DNA from: JBOGEB01 sp050743125 | GTDB taxonomy: Bacteria; Actinomycetota; Nitriliruptoria; Euzebyales; Egibacteraceae | Length of the DNA stretch: 13,509 nt | Direction: 5' to 3' | Assembly (NCBI GenBank): GCA_050743125.1 | Contig: JBOGEB010000118.1 | Span: 1 to 13,509 of the forward strand | Part shown: piece after piece, positions 7,153-13,341 of the stretch | Position numbering within the stretch: the stretch's first letter is position 1 | How the letters are laid out: each line of letters opens with the position of its first letter | The notes under the pieces: generated by a model | What the model was told of the DNA's origin: nothing | Databases searched by the model: none | Seen by the model: the letters and a program-made list of their open reading frames with translations, nothing else | Position numbers and translations under genes: made by a program

Positions 7153-7707
7153 ATGGACACATTGATTCTCGTCATCGCGGTCGTGGTTGTGGGCATCGCC
7201 GGGTTGCTCGTCTTTCTCGCAGGCAGCAAACGGCGAACCATGCGCCTGCGCGATCGCTTCGGACCAGAGTACGACCGTGTGCTCGCCAGGACCGACGACC
7301 GCAAGGCTGCGGAGGCTGAGCTTCAGATCCGCGAGCGCCGCCACAGCCAGTTGGACTTGCGGCCACTGGACCCAGCCTCCGCCGCGCGCTATCAGCAGCA
7401 ATGGCGTGACGCACAGGGCCGCTTCGTGGATTCGCCATCGACGGCGATCCAGGAGGCCGATGCGCTTATCACGAGCGTCATGCGCGACCGGGGCTACCCG
7501 ATGGATCGCTTCGAGCAGCGCGCGGCCGACCTGTCGGTCGAGCACCCAGACGTCGTGAACGAATACCGGGCCGCGCACCGCGTGGCCATGGCCAACGAAC
7601 GCGGTGAGGCCTCGACCGAGGATCTGCGCGGGGCGATGATCCACTACCGGTCGCTGTTCGAGCGGCTCATCGACACGGGCGAGCACGCCAGGGAGGCGTC
7701 CCGATGA
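7153..7707 (+). CDS. Membrane-anchored protein, paralog of the next gene
   Basis: A 184-residue protein with one N-terminal membrane helix (residues 3-23, very rich in Val/Ile/Leu) followed by a basic KRR stop-transfer patch. The rest is a charged helical domain with RLRDRFGPEYDRVL (31-44), YQQQWRDAQGRFVDSP (80-95), an EADALITSVMRDRGYP segment and STEDLRGAMIHYRSLFERL (154-172). The start is ATG 7153, behind AAGGAGG (7134-7140); the frame is open further upstream but without motifs. Blocks 80-112 and 149-172 align with the downstream gene, so the two are paralogs. The ATGA overlap (7704-7707) indicates one operon, possibly stress-induced. I recall similar unnamed proteins in other actinobacteria, but the molecular function is unknown; the helix anchors it with the long domain probably cytoplasmic. 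Confidence 0.8.
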   Translation: MDTLILVIAVVVVGIAGLLVFLAGSKRRTMRLRDRFGPEYDRVLARTDDRKAAEAELQIRERRHSQLDLRPLDPASAARYQQQWRDAQGRFVDSPSTAIQEADALITSVMRDRGYPMDRFEQRAADLSVEHPDVVNEYRAAHRVAMANERGEASTEDLRGAMIHYRSLFERLIDTGEHAREASR

Positions 7708-8132
7708 CCGAGCATGAGCAGCGCTTGCCCACCGACGACCTTGCCGGCACGCGACCGCAGCGTAGGGAACCCGAACCCGCACCTCGTCCTACCGAGATGG
7801 GCGAATCCGTCGAGTCCAGCGAAAGGGGCGCAGGCTCTACCAGGGCCTACTCTGTGTCCGCCCAGGCCCCGCTGATGACCGCCGATGAGGTAGAGGAGTA
7901 TCGCTGGCGGTGGGACGCCATCCAGACCCAGTTCGTGGACGCTCCGCGTGACGCGGTCGTCGATGCCGACGAACTCGTCGCGGAGGTCATGCGCCACCTC
8001 GCGGAGGTGTTCGCGCGCGAACGTGGGGACCTCGAGGCGAGCTGGGAGCGCGGTGAGGACGTCTCGACGGAGGATCTGCGCGTGAGCCTCCGGCGGTATC
8101 GTTCCTTCTTCCAGCGGCTTCTTGCCACCTAA
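7704..8132 (+). CDS. Soluble paralog of the upstream membrane protein, function unknown
   Basis: A 142-residue protein with a charged, probably disordered N-terminus (1-58) rich in Pro, Glu and Arg, then the domain shared with its neighbour: EYRWRWDAIQTQFVDAP (65-81), ADELVAEVMRHLAE (88-101) and STEDLRVSLRRYRSFFQRLL (121-140). Compared with the neighbour it lacks the membrane helix and the RFGPEYDR and RGYPMDRFEQRAADLS segments. GGGAGG (7691-7696) precedes the ATG, which overlaps the upstream stop by four bases, so translation is likely coupled. A complex between the anchored and soluble paralogs is a reasonable guess. TAA stop, followed eight bases later by a strong hairpin. Confidence 0.75.
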   Translation: MTEHEQRLPTDDLAGTRPQRREPEPAPRPTEMGESVESSERGAGSTRAYSVSAQAPLMTADEVEEYRWRWDAIQTQFVDAPRDAVVDADELVAEVMRHLAEVFARERGDLEASWERGEDVSTEDLRVSLRRYRSFFQRLLAT

Positions 8133-8139
8133 TCCCCAC

Positions 8140-8180
8140 GCGCATGGCCCGTGCCTGCTTGGTGGGCGCGGGTCATGCGC
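8140..8180 (+). terminator. Terminator hairpin of the paralog operon
   Basis: 8140-8155 pairs with 8165-8180 over 16 positions (14 Watson-Crick, two G-U) around a nine-base loop: GCGCATGGCCCGTGCC against GGCGCGGGTCATGCGC. It starts seven bases after the TAA. No U-tract follows. Confidence 0.75.
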
Positions 8181-8210
8181 TGCCGGATGGTCAGGTCGGT
8201 CCACGAGTAG

Positions 8211-8226
8211 GGGATAAAGTTATCCC
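8211..8226. promoter_or_regulatory. Perfect palindrome GGGATAA-AG-TTATCCC
   Basis: Two perfect seven-base arms separated by AG, in a locally AT-richer intergenic stretch. It has the size and symmetry of a dimeric repressor operator. It lies about 340 bases upstream of the 8570 gene, so its target is unclear. Confidence 0.4.
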
Positions 8227-8569
8227 TCTTAGGTGACACAAGTCCTCCCCGTATTTGGTCTCCTGCCATGCATGCAGGGCATCCTTCGGCTACAGACGGT
8301 GATTTTCTCGGGTTAGCCCATCATTCATTCTCAACATCCAAGCGTCGGGAATTGGACTTGTGGATCGCTTCCGTGTAGCATTACGACTCCTCCAACATTT
8401 GGCCTTCGTGCCGAAGGAGGACCTCAGCAAACGAAGCCCCTGCGAAGTGACCGCTGAAGAGTTGGTGGGCAACGTTGGTAGCCATAGGTCCCCACAGTTG
8501 CGACAGACGTCTTGGGCGAACCCTTACGCTCGTGTCTGTCCTGCTACCGGGAAATAGGAGTAGCGGAAG
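8227..8569. other. AT-richer intergenic stretch with one doubtful small frame
   Basis: Base composition is visibly less GC-rich than the flanks. A 65-codon plus-strand frame (GTG 8360 to TAG 8557) encodes a peptide beginning MDRFRVALRLLQHLAF; its third codon positions are not GC-rich like the neighbouring genes, no good ribosome site precedes it, and I recognise no family. If real it would end just before the AGGAG of the next gene. CATGCATG at 8268-8275 is a short palindrome. No RNA gene is seen. Confidence 0.35.
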
Positions 8570-9208
8570 ATGACGCTGGTCGAGCGTGACGCGCTGCTGC
8601 TCGCCGACATGCTGCAGGACGAAGGGACGGGACTGGACGAGCCCGACCCAGCGGCAGTACGGCACCTCGTGGGCGAGGCAGGCGGCTTTCCCTCACCACT
8701 GCGGCGGGCGTACGACGAGGTCTACCGGCGCTGGAGCCACGGCGGGTCCCCACGCGACCGACTTGCATGCCTGCTTCTCTCGCACGCCCACATCGCGGCA
8801 GCACGCCCGCCTGCAGGTCGCGGGTTGGAGCTGCGGCGGGGACAAGGCATGCTCGGCCTCACCGTGGTCGGTGACTGGAGTGACGACAAGCGCCCCGCCT
8901 GGGCGGTTTCGCTACATTACCGCCGGCAGGACTGGGACGATGCCGACCTCCCTTGCGAAGCCGCCGAGTGTATCTCCTCTGAGCTCCGAAAGACGGGCAT
9001 GACCCGTCACGTTCAAGCCACTGTCGATGACGACGGTGCCGGCTATGACCTCTCCTTTCGCCTTCGGGCCAATGGCCACGCACAAGCCGAAGCCGCCGCA
9101 GAAAGCATCGCGTGGGCATGCCTGGACGCCGCAGGGATGCCCTTCCGCGGAAACATCAGCGCCCGCTCCGCCACCCTTTGCGAGACCATCGCTACGACTT
9201 CTACCTGA
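8570..9208 (+). CDS. Hypothetical protein, unrecognised
   Basis: A 212-residue soluble protein with no signal peptide or membrane helix. AGGAG (8556-8560) is nine bases before the ATG. The N-terminal half (1-80) is acidic and helical, with LRRAYDEVYRRWSHGG (44-59) and a following RLACLLLSHAHIAAA helix. The second half alternates strands, for example GLTVVGDW and AWAVSLHYRR (109-118), then GYDLSFRLRANG, and ends in a helix, AAAESIAWACLDAAGM. The pattern suggests two repeated alpha-beta halves but no catalytic motif stands out. It is monocistronic: intergenic DNA lies upstream and a 15-bp-stem terminator seven bases after the stop. Codon use is less GC-biased in its first part. I do not know its function. 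Confidence 0.6.
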   Translation: MTLVERDALLLADMLQDEGTGLDEPDPAAVRHLVGEAGGFPSPLRRAYDEVYRRWSHGGSPRDRLACLLLSHAHIAAARPPAGRGLELRRGQGMLGLTVVGDWSDDKRPAWAVSLHYRRQDWDDADLPCEAAECISSELRKTGMTRHVQATVDDDGAGYDLSFRLRANGHAQAEAAAESIAWACLDAAGMPFRGNISARSATLCETIATTST

Positions 9209-9215
9209 AGCCCCC

Positions 9216-9267
9216 GGGTGGCCGCTCCGGACCTCCCCTTCCAACCCCCCACCCGGAGCGGCCACCC
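9216..9267 (+). terminator. Terminator with perfect 15-bp stem
   Basis: GGGTGGCCGCTCCGG (9216-9230) is perfectly complementary to 9253-9267, with a 22-base pyrimidine-rich loop. It begins seven bases after the preceding stop codon and ends 27 bases before the next start. No U-tract follows. Confidence 0.8.
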
Positions 9268-9281
9268 CCCATGGGGTCGGC

Positions 9282-9287
9282 TAGCCT
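9282..9287 (+). promoter_or_regulatory. -10 element for a leaderless transcript
   Basis: TAGCCT (TANNNT) ends seven bases before ATG 9295, and no ribosome-binding site precedes that ATG, as in leaderless actinobacterial messages. No -35 is evident; the region upstream is the terminator stem. Confidence 0.4.
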
Positions 9288-9294
9288 GACGGGC

Positions 9295-9921
9295 ATGGCT
9301 GGTCGAGAACTCGCCGCGTTCGCGGAGGAGTGCACAGCCGTCGACCGCACGCTCGCCACGGTCAAGGCCGAAGATTGGGGGCGGCCCGGCCGGGGGGAAT
9401 GGACCATCGCCGAACTCGTTGCCCACCTGGTCAGAGGCGCTACGCGTATCGACGCGTACCTCGGCATAGACCCAGGCGAGGCGCCGGCCTGGGATCGGGT
9501 GAGCTACTTTCAGTACGATCTCGAAGCGATTGCGCCCATAATCGCCGAGCGTGCCCGGCAGGATGCTTCGAGCATCGATCCGGGCGAGCTGCCAGCCCGG
9601 TTCGCCGGCGGCTGGCGAGCTTCGGTGGACCGCGCAGCCGCGTTGCTGCCGGAGCACGTCCTCGTGACCCCCCGGGGGCCGATGCGCCTGGATGAGTACA
9701 CCGCCACACGGGTCGTGGAGATGGTTGTCCACCACCTGGATCTCCGCATGGCGCTCGACCAGCCCCCGGGGGCCACGCCCACGGCGGGACGCCTGACTAT
9801 GAGCGTGCTCGAAGGTCTGCTCGGCTCACCCCGCCCGCGCAACCTGGGCCGCACCCGCTTCATTCTCGCCGCCACCGGCCGCATCACCTCCGCCGACGAC
9901 CGTTTCCCCGTGCTGCGCTGA
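9295..9921 (+). CDS. Maleylpyruvate isomerase family mycothiol-dependent enzyme (DinB-like)
   Basis: A 208-residue protein of the MDMPI/DinB-like superfamily, four-helix metal proteins many of which use mycothiol as thiol cofactor in isomerase or transferase reactions. Visible signatures are EWTIAELVAHL (35-45, metal ligand H44) and RVVEMVVHHLDLRMAL (139-154), with the E142-x3-H146 pair; these match the His/Glu/His metal site known from maleylpyruvate isomerase. The start is ATG 9295 because a -10-like TAGCCT lies seven bases upstream; ATG 9271 and starts further upstream overlap the terminator and the preceding gene. The substrate cannot be told: many paralogs per genome have unknown reactions. 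Monocistronic, with hairpins on both sides. Its presence suggests a mycothiol-making host. Confidence 0.85.
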   Translation: MAGRELAAFAEECTAVDRTLATVKAEDWGRPGRGEWTIAELVAHLVRGATRIDAYLGIDPGEAPAWDRVSYFQYDLEAIAPIIAERARQDASSIDPGELPARFAGGWRASVDRAAALLPEHVLVTPRGPMRLDEYTATRVVEMVVHHLDLRMALDQPPGATPTAGRLTMSVLEGLLGSPRPRNLGRTRFILAATGRITSADDRFPVLR

Positions 9922-9946
9922 CCACGCTTTCTCCTCACTTGAGGTC

Positions 9947-9970
9947 GGGTGAGACGATTTCGTCTCACCC
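9947..9970. terminator. Hairpin terminator after the MDMPI gene
   Basis: GGGTGAGACG (9947-9956) pairs perfectly with CGTCTCACCC (9961-9970) around ATTT, 26 bases after the stop. The right arm is also the start of the dispersed repeat copy 2. Confidence 0.7.
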
Positions 9971-10032
9971 ACCGATGACCAGCCCAACCCGCCCAGGGCG
10001 CCCACTCTGGCCCATGTCTCGACACACGCGCT
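9961..10032. repeat. Dispersed repeat, copy 2
   Basis: Same ordered blocks as 6730-6807: CGTCTCAC, CCACCGATGAC, AACCCGCCCA, CTCTGGCCC and ACGCGCT. Here CGTCTCAC forms the right arm of a perfect hairpin, and five extra bases lie near the 3' end relative to copy 1, so reading frame is not conserved between copies. Confidence 0.5.
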
Positions 10033-10619
10033 ACGTGAAGCTGAGATCGAGACCGGAAAACAGGACGGCCCCTCGCACGGGGGAGTGCACGAGGGACCGT
10101 CAGGCCCGGACCAGGCGGGAAGGTCAGGCCTTACGCCTGTGCGGATTGCGCCGAACGGCGGACCGGCGCAATCACGACATCGTCGTGGGCGATTCCCCGT
10201 CACCCGCCGATACCACCGGGATACGACCGGCTCGGAGAACCGCTCCCGCCTATCCCAAACGCTACCGCATTCGCGAGCGTCGGGGAAGGCCAAACCCTAC
10301 TGGAAGGACTTGGGAGGCCAGTGTAGCCCCTCGGCGTGGAGCCATCAGCCCTCTCTTCAACCCGACGCTCCGCCCAAAATCCGGCAGGCGCTCAAGGCCA
10401 TCGACGGCTACCCGGCCGCGTGAAAGCTCGTCACAACCGCAGAGACTCGGGTGACCGAGGAAAGTTCCGTTGACTGTGAGGGGGTCCGGGGGGAGTGCTC
10501 CCCGCCTCGCAAGGCGAAGCGCTCCGCGCGGGTCGCGCCGTGTGCTGGTTGTCCTCAGCAACGCCGCGAGGCGCGGATGCAGGCGCGCCCGAATGCCACG
10601 GGTTTTTCCGCGCGGACCC
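10033..10619. other. Gene-poor intergenic DNA with several hairpins
   Basis: About 590 bases with no frame showing a family motif, a ribosome site or convincing codon use on either strand. Structures seen: 10070-10095 (CCCTCG/CGAGGG plus CAC/GTG with a two-base bulge); 10144-10173 (perfect nine-base repeat GATTGCGCC/GGCGCAATC with a 12-base loop); 10493-10524 (GAGTGCT/AGCGCTC enclosing CGCCT/AGGCG); and a weak CCCG/CGGG stem followed by TTTTT at 10588-10607. The one nearest 10619 may terminate the minus-strand thrC-cysO message. Decayed genes or an unannotated small RNA are possible. Confidence 0.45.
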
Positions 10620-10895
10620 CTAGCCACCCGCGACCGCAGGGATGATCGAGACCGTTGCGGCCTCGGGGACGGGGGTGTCGAGGCCGGAGGCGAAGCGGAT
10701 GTCCTGGTCGTCAACGAAGATGTTCACGAACCGGCGGACCTGTCCACCCCCGTCGAGCACGCGCTCGCCGATGCCGGGGTGCGCGGCGTCCAGGGCCTTC
10801 ACGACCTCGCCGACGGTCGATCCGCAGACCTCGACGGTGGCGTTCCCCCCGGCCGCAGGACGCAGCGGGGTCGGGATCCTGACGGTCACACTCAC
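10620..10895 (-). CDS. cysO: CysO-like sulfur-carrier protein (MoaD/ThiS fold)
   Basis: A 91-residue ubiquitin-like sulfur carrier. From memory it closely parallels mycobacterial CysO: IPTPLRP near the N-terminus, GIGERVLD (41-48), RRFVNIFVDDQDIRF (54-68) and the C-terminal PAVAGG whose Gly-Gly tail is adenylated and converted to a thiocarboxylate. In Mycobacterium tuberculosis CysO-COSH donates sulfur to O-phosphoserine on CysM and the peptide is trimmed by Mec; neither partner is in this window. The GTG start sits behind AAGGAG, which overlaps the thrC stop codon (TAA 10908-10910), so the genes are translationally coupled. Its partner is therefore probably the PLP enzyme upstream. Ends in TAG. 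The carrier family is certain; the CysO role specifically is inferred. Confidence 0.9.
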   Translation of the reverse strand: MSVTVRIPTPLRPAAGGNATVEVCGSTVGEVVKALDAAHPGIGERVLDGGGQVRRFVNIFVDDQDIRFASGLDTPVPEAATVSIIPAVAGG

Positions 10896-10907
10896 GGTGC
10901 TCGCTCC

Positions 10908-12143
10908 TTATGAGTTCAGCGCTAACTGGAAGTCTTCGAGGCTGGGAAGGATCGTGTACGCGGGGCCGACGTGGCCGGAGACCGCGTCGATCGTCTTGAG
11001 TCCGAGGCCCGAGATCACCGCGACCGTCCGCTCGTCTGGCGTGACTCGGCCCTGCTGGACGAGCTTGCCGAGCACCGCGACCGTCACGCCGCCCGCAGTC
11101 TCGGCGAACATCCCCTCGGTGCGGGCGAGGAGCCCGATCGCCTCGGTGATCTCACCGTCGGAGACGTCCTCCATCCACCCACCGGTGCGCTGCACGGCGT
11201 CGAGGGCGTAGTAGCCGTCGGCAGGGTTCCCGATCGCGAGCGACTTTGCGATCGTGGCCGGCCGCACGGGGCGAACCAGCCCGGTCCCGTCCTTGAGCGC
11301 GGTCACGATCGGCGCGCAGCCGGCGGCCTGGGCGCCCGAGACCTTCCACGGGCGGTCGTCCACCAGACCGATCTTGACGAGCTCGGTGAACGCCTTGTCG
11401 ATTTTCGTAAGCATCGACCCGCTCGCCATCGGCGCGACGACGTGGTCGGGCAACCGCCAGCCGAGCTGCTCGGCGATCTCGAACCCGATCGTCTTCGAAC
11501 CCTCCGCGTAGTAAGGGCGGACGTTCACGTTCACGAACGCCCAGTCGTACTCGCCCGCGACCTCGGCGCACAGCCGGTTCACGTCGTCGTACGTGCCTTT
11601 CACCGCGACGAGACATGGGCCGTACACCGCCGTGGCGATGACCTTCTCTGGCTCGAGGTCCGACGGCACGAACACGTACGCGCGCATGCCGGCGTGGGCG
11701 GCGTGGGCGGCGACGGAGTGCGCCAGGTTACCGGTCGAGGCGCACGCGGCGACGTCGTAGCCCAACCGCTTGGCCGCGGTGAGCGCGACCGACACGACCC
11801 GGTCCTTGAAGGAGAACGACGGGTTGACGGTGTCGTTCTTCAGCCACAGATCGGTCAGCCCGAGCGCCTCGCCGAGCCGAGGCGCGGGGACGAGCGGGGT
11901 GAAGCCGGCGCCGAGGTCGACACGGTCCTCGGGTTCGGTCCCGGGCAGCTCAGGCAGGAGCGGGGCGTAGCGCCAGATCGTGCGGGGACCGGCCGCGATC
12001 TGATCCCGGGTCACGGCCTTGGACATCGCTGTGTAGTCATACACCACCTCGAGTGGACCGAAACAGAACTCGCAGACATGGACAGCGGCAATGTCGACCT
12101 CGCGACCGCACTCGCGACAGCGCAGGCCCTCGACGTAACTCAA
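10908..12143 (-). CDS. thrC: Threonine synthase-like PLP enzyme with N-terminal zinc ribbon
   Basis: A 411-residue fold-type II PLP enzyme. The N-terminal zinc ribbon has CREC (C9, C12) and CEFC (C24, C27). The PLP lysine is K113 in NPSFSFKDR, with the phosphate-contacting loop STGNLAHS (136-143); GFTPLVPAPRLGEALGL (80-96) is typical of ThrC. Threonine synthase converts O-phosphohomoserine to threonine. Here the loop reads STGNL rather than the usual STGNT/S, the tail reads SGLGLKT, the gene is coupled to a CysO-type carrier and it lies behind a SAM riboswitch. So a sulfur-transfer reaction (O-phosphohomoserine to homocysteine, or O-phosphoserine to cysteine) deserves testing; I infer this from context only. 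The start is TTG 12143, six bases after AGGAGG. The leader is about 190 bases. I recall thrC-MoaD pairs elsewhere in actinobacteria. Confidence 0.88.
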   Translation of the reverse strand: MSYVEGLRCRECGREVDIAAVHVCEFCFGPLEVVYDYTAMSKAVTRDQIAAGPRTIWRYAPLLPELPGTEPEDRVDLGAGFTPLVPAPRLGEALGLTDLWLKNDTVNPSFSFKDRVVSVALTAAKRLGYDVAACASTGNLAHSVAAHAAHAGMRAYVFVPSDLEPEKVIATAVYGPCLVAVKGTYDDVNRLCAEVAGEYDWAFVNVNVRPYYAEGSKTIGFEIAEQLGWRLPDHVVAPMASGSMLTKIDKAFTELVKIGLVDDRPWKVSGAQAAGCAPIVTALKDGTGLVRPVRPATIAKSLAIGNPADGYYALDAVQRTGGWMEDVSDGEITEAIGLLARTEGMFAETAGGVTVAVLGKLVQQGRVTPDERTVAVISGLGLKTIDAVSGHVGPAYTILPSLEDFQLALNS

Positions 12144-12175
12144 TCCGGTCCTCCTGTTGGTCGCCGTAACGAACT

Positions 12176-12199
12176 ACGCCTCCCGCAAGCGGGAGGCGT
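12176..12199 (-). promoter_or_regulatory. Hairpin in the thrC leader, probable expression platform
   Basis: Minus-strand ACGCCTCCCG (12199-12190), loop CTTG and CGGGAGGCGT (12185-12176) form a perfect ten-base stem between the SAM aptamer and the Shine-Dalgarno sequence (12150-12155). Its 5' arm contains CCTCC, complementary to the GGAGG of the Shine-Dalgarno, so alternative pairing could control translation. No U-tract follows, making a classic terminator less likely. Confidence 0.55.
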
Positions 12200-12213
12200 G
12201 GCGGCATAGGCAA

Positions 12214-12318
12214 CCATCTTCCCCCGTGGGGGGCCGGATTTCGCACCTTCCGCAGGGGTGGATCCTGTGGTGGTTGCGGAGGCGTCGTCGGGCCGGATCC
12301 CTCGACCTCTCCTGATGG
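12214..12318 (-). promoter_or_regulatory. SAM-I (S-box) riboswitch aptamer upstream of thrC
   Basis: Read 5' to 3' on the minus strand, conserved S-box blocks occur in order: CCATC for P1 (12318-12314), GAGAGG, GAGGGA, GGCCC, GCCTC closing P2, GCAACC, a P3 of CCGCA/TGCGG, GGTGCGAAATCC, a C-rich/G-rich P4 and GAAGATGG, whose GATGG closes P1 (12218-12214). These are the hallmark sequences of the SAM-I aptamer, which binds S-adenosylmethionine and turns downstream genes off. It starts about 17 bases after the predicted start site and about 70 bases before the thrC start codon. SAM-IV is less likely because the GAGGGA...GGCCC arm is of the SAM-I kind. Confidence 0.88.
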
Positions 12319-12341
12319 CGAACTATTCAGTTATTCCCGCC

Positions 12342-12370
12342 ACAGTGACAGGGTGCGCCCCCGCTGGCAA
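12342..12370 (-). promoter_or_regulatory. Candidate thrC-cysO promoter
   Basis: Minus-strand TTGCCA (12370-12365), 17-base spacer and CACTGT (12347-12342). The predicted start near 12335 places the SAM aptamer at the very 5' end of the transcript, which supports the call. Confidence 0.5.
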
Positions 12371-12416
12371 GTCTTTAATTCCGCACCGGGGCATGCTGCT
12401 GGCTCCCAGTGGGCCA

Positions 12417-13001
12417 CTAGCGCCAGTCGGTCCCCACGACCACGTGGAGGGCGACACGCTGGTTGAGGTTCGGATTCGCGTCGAGCTCCGCGAACCGCTG
12501 GTCCCGCGCGTGGAGCGCACGAGCCGACGCCTCCTGCCCCCGAGAGTAGAAGACGGTCGTCACCTTGTAGGACCGCACCGCCCTATTGACCGCGACGACC
12601 TGGTAGCCCAACGTCCTCAGCGCCGCCACGACCTCGTCGGTGCGCCGTCGACCCGCACCCCCGTCCAGCACCTGAACCGTCGTGTCAGCCGACCTTGGCG
12701 CAGCCGCCGTCAAGTCAGCGCTCGGCGTGGCGCTGGGTGTCAGGCTGGGCGTCGCGCTGGGCGTGAACCGAGACGTCGCCTCCCCGACTGGGGGCGGTGC
12801 ACCCGTGGAGGTTTGCGAGGTGCGCTCAGTCGGGGCTGCCGTCGCCTGGAGCGCCACCGGCGGCGGCTCGCGACTGTCCCGGATGTTCGCGAGCACCGCG
12901 TACAGGCCGAACGACAGGAGCAGCGCGAACAGGCCACGAAGAATCGCGCTCCCAAGCGACACGTAGAAGGGAGCCGGATTGAAATCGTCGTGGCGACCCA
13001 T
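12417..13001 (-). CDS. Membrane-anchored LytR_C-domain protein (VirR-like)
   Basis: A 194-residue protein with a short cytoplasmic N-terminus, one membrane helix (about residues 13-38), a Pro/Ser/Thr/Ala linker (45-105) containing TPSATPSLTPSATPS, and a C-terminal LytR_C domain (107-194): TTVQVLDGGAGRR, VVAALRTLGYQVV, then ALHVVVGTDW. LytR_C domains lie outside the membrane and occur with cell-wall LCP proteins or alone. The nearest analogue I recall is Rv0431 (VirR), linked to envelope integrity and vesicle release, whose neighbour Rv0430 is DUF3263 as here. ATG 13001 is chosen because the product then starts MGRHDD directly before the helix; an in-frame TTG at 13028 would add nine residues. 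Ends in TAG, 33 bases after the DUF3263 stop codon begins. Confidence 0.82.
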   Translation of the reverse strand: MGRHDDFNPAPFYVSLGSAILRGLFALLLSFGLYAVLANIRDSREPPPVALQATAAPTERTSQTSTGAPPPVGEATSRFTPSATPSLTPSATPSADLTAAAPRSADTTVQVLDGGAGRRRTDEVVAALRTLGYQVVAVNRAVRSYKVTTVFYSRGQEASARALHARDQRFAELDANPNLNQRVALHVVVGTDWR

Positions 13002-13034
13002 GGCGTGGCTGAACTCTATAACGGGCAATCTGGA

Positions 13035-13307
13035 CTAGCGCCCCCGCCAGTCCTCCAGCAGGCGCGCAGTGCGCTGCCGCTCGCGCTCCTGCCTGCGCCG
13101 ACGGAGCCGCTTCGTGGTGAACGGGTCGTACGCCACGGCCGCTGGCAGCTCGATCGCCCTCGCGAGCAGCTGATAATAACGAGCCGCAGACACCCCGAAC
13201 CGGCTGCGGATCTCGGCGTCCTTCCGACCCTGGTGCGCTACCCACTCCCGCTCGAAGTCGAGCATCGCCCGCGCCCGTTCACTCAAGGATGCACTCGCCT
13301 CAATCAT
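13035..13307 (-). CDS. DUF3263 family protein
   Basis: A 90-residue basic helical protein. RARAMLDFEREWVAH (11-25), a helix-turn-helix-like RKDAEIRSRFGVSAARYYQLL (28-48) and the tail DPFTTKRLRRRRQERERQR (61-79) match my memory of actinobacterial DUF3263 proteins such as Rv0430. The central segment looks like a DNA-binding helix-turn-helix, so a small regulator is plausible, but no function is established to my knowledge. ATG 13307 has GGGGG 9-13 bases upstream. First gene of a likely two-gene operon with the LytR_C gene. Ends in TAG. Confidence 0.82.
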   Translation of the reverse strand: MIEASASLSERARAMLDFEREWVAHQGRKDAEIRSRFGVSAARYYQLLARAIELPAAVAYDPFTTKRLRRRRQERERQRTARLLEDWRGR

Positions 13308-13341
13308 TCAGGACAACCCCCGGTATCGACTACCTGCCTGG

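Noticed and set aside
9112..9294. Upstream starts of the MDMPI gene (9112, 9271)
   Set aside because: They run through the terminator stem and the end of the preceding gene; family proteins begin near the residue encoded at 9295.
12176..12199. Leader hairpin as an IS200/IS605 or REP element end
   Set aside because: There is no tnpA or tnpB remnant nearby, and its position between a SAM aptamer and the ribosome site explains it better.
10971..12209. Plus-strand 412-codon frame opposite thrC
   Set aside because: It is a complement shadow of the well-supported thrC frame.
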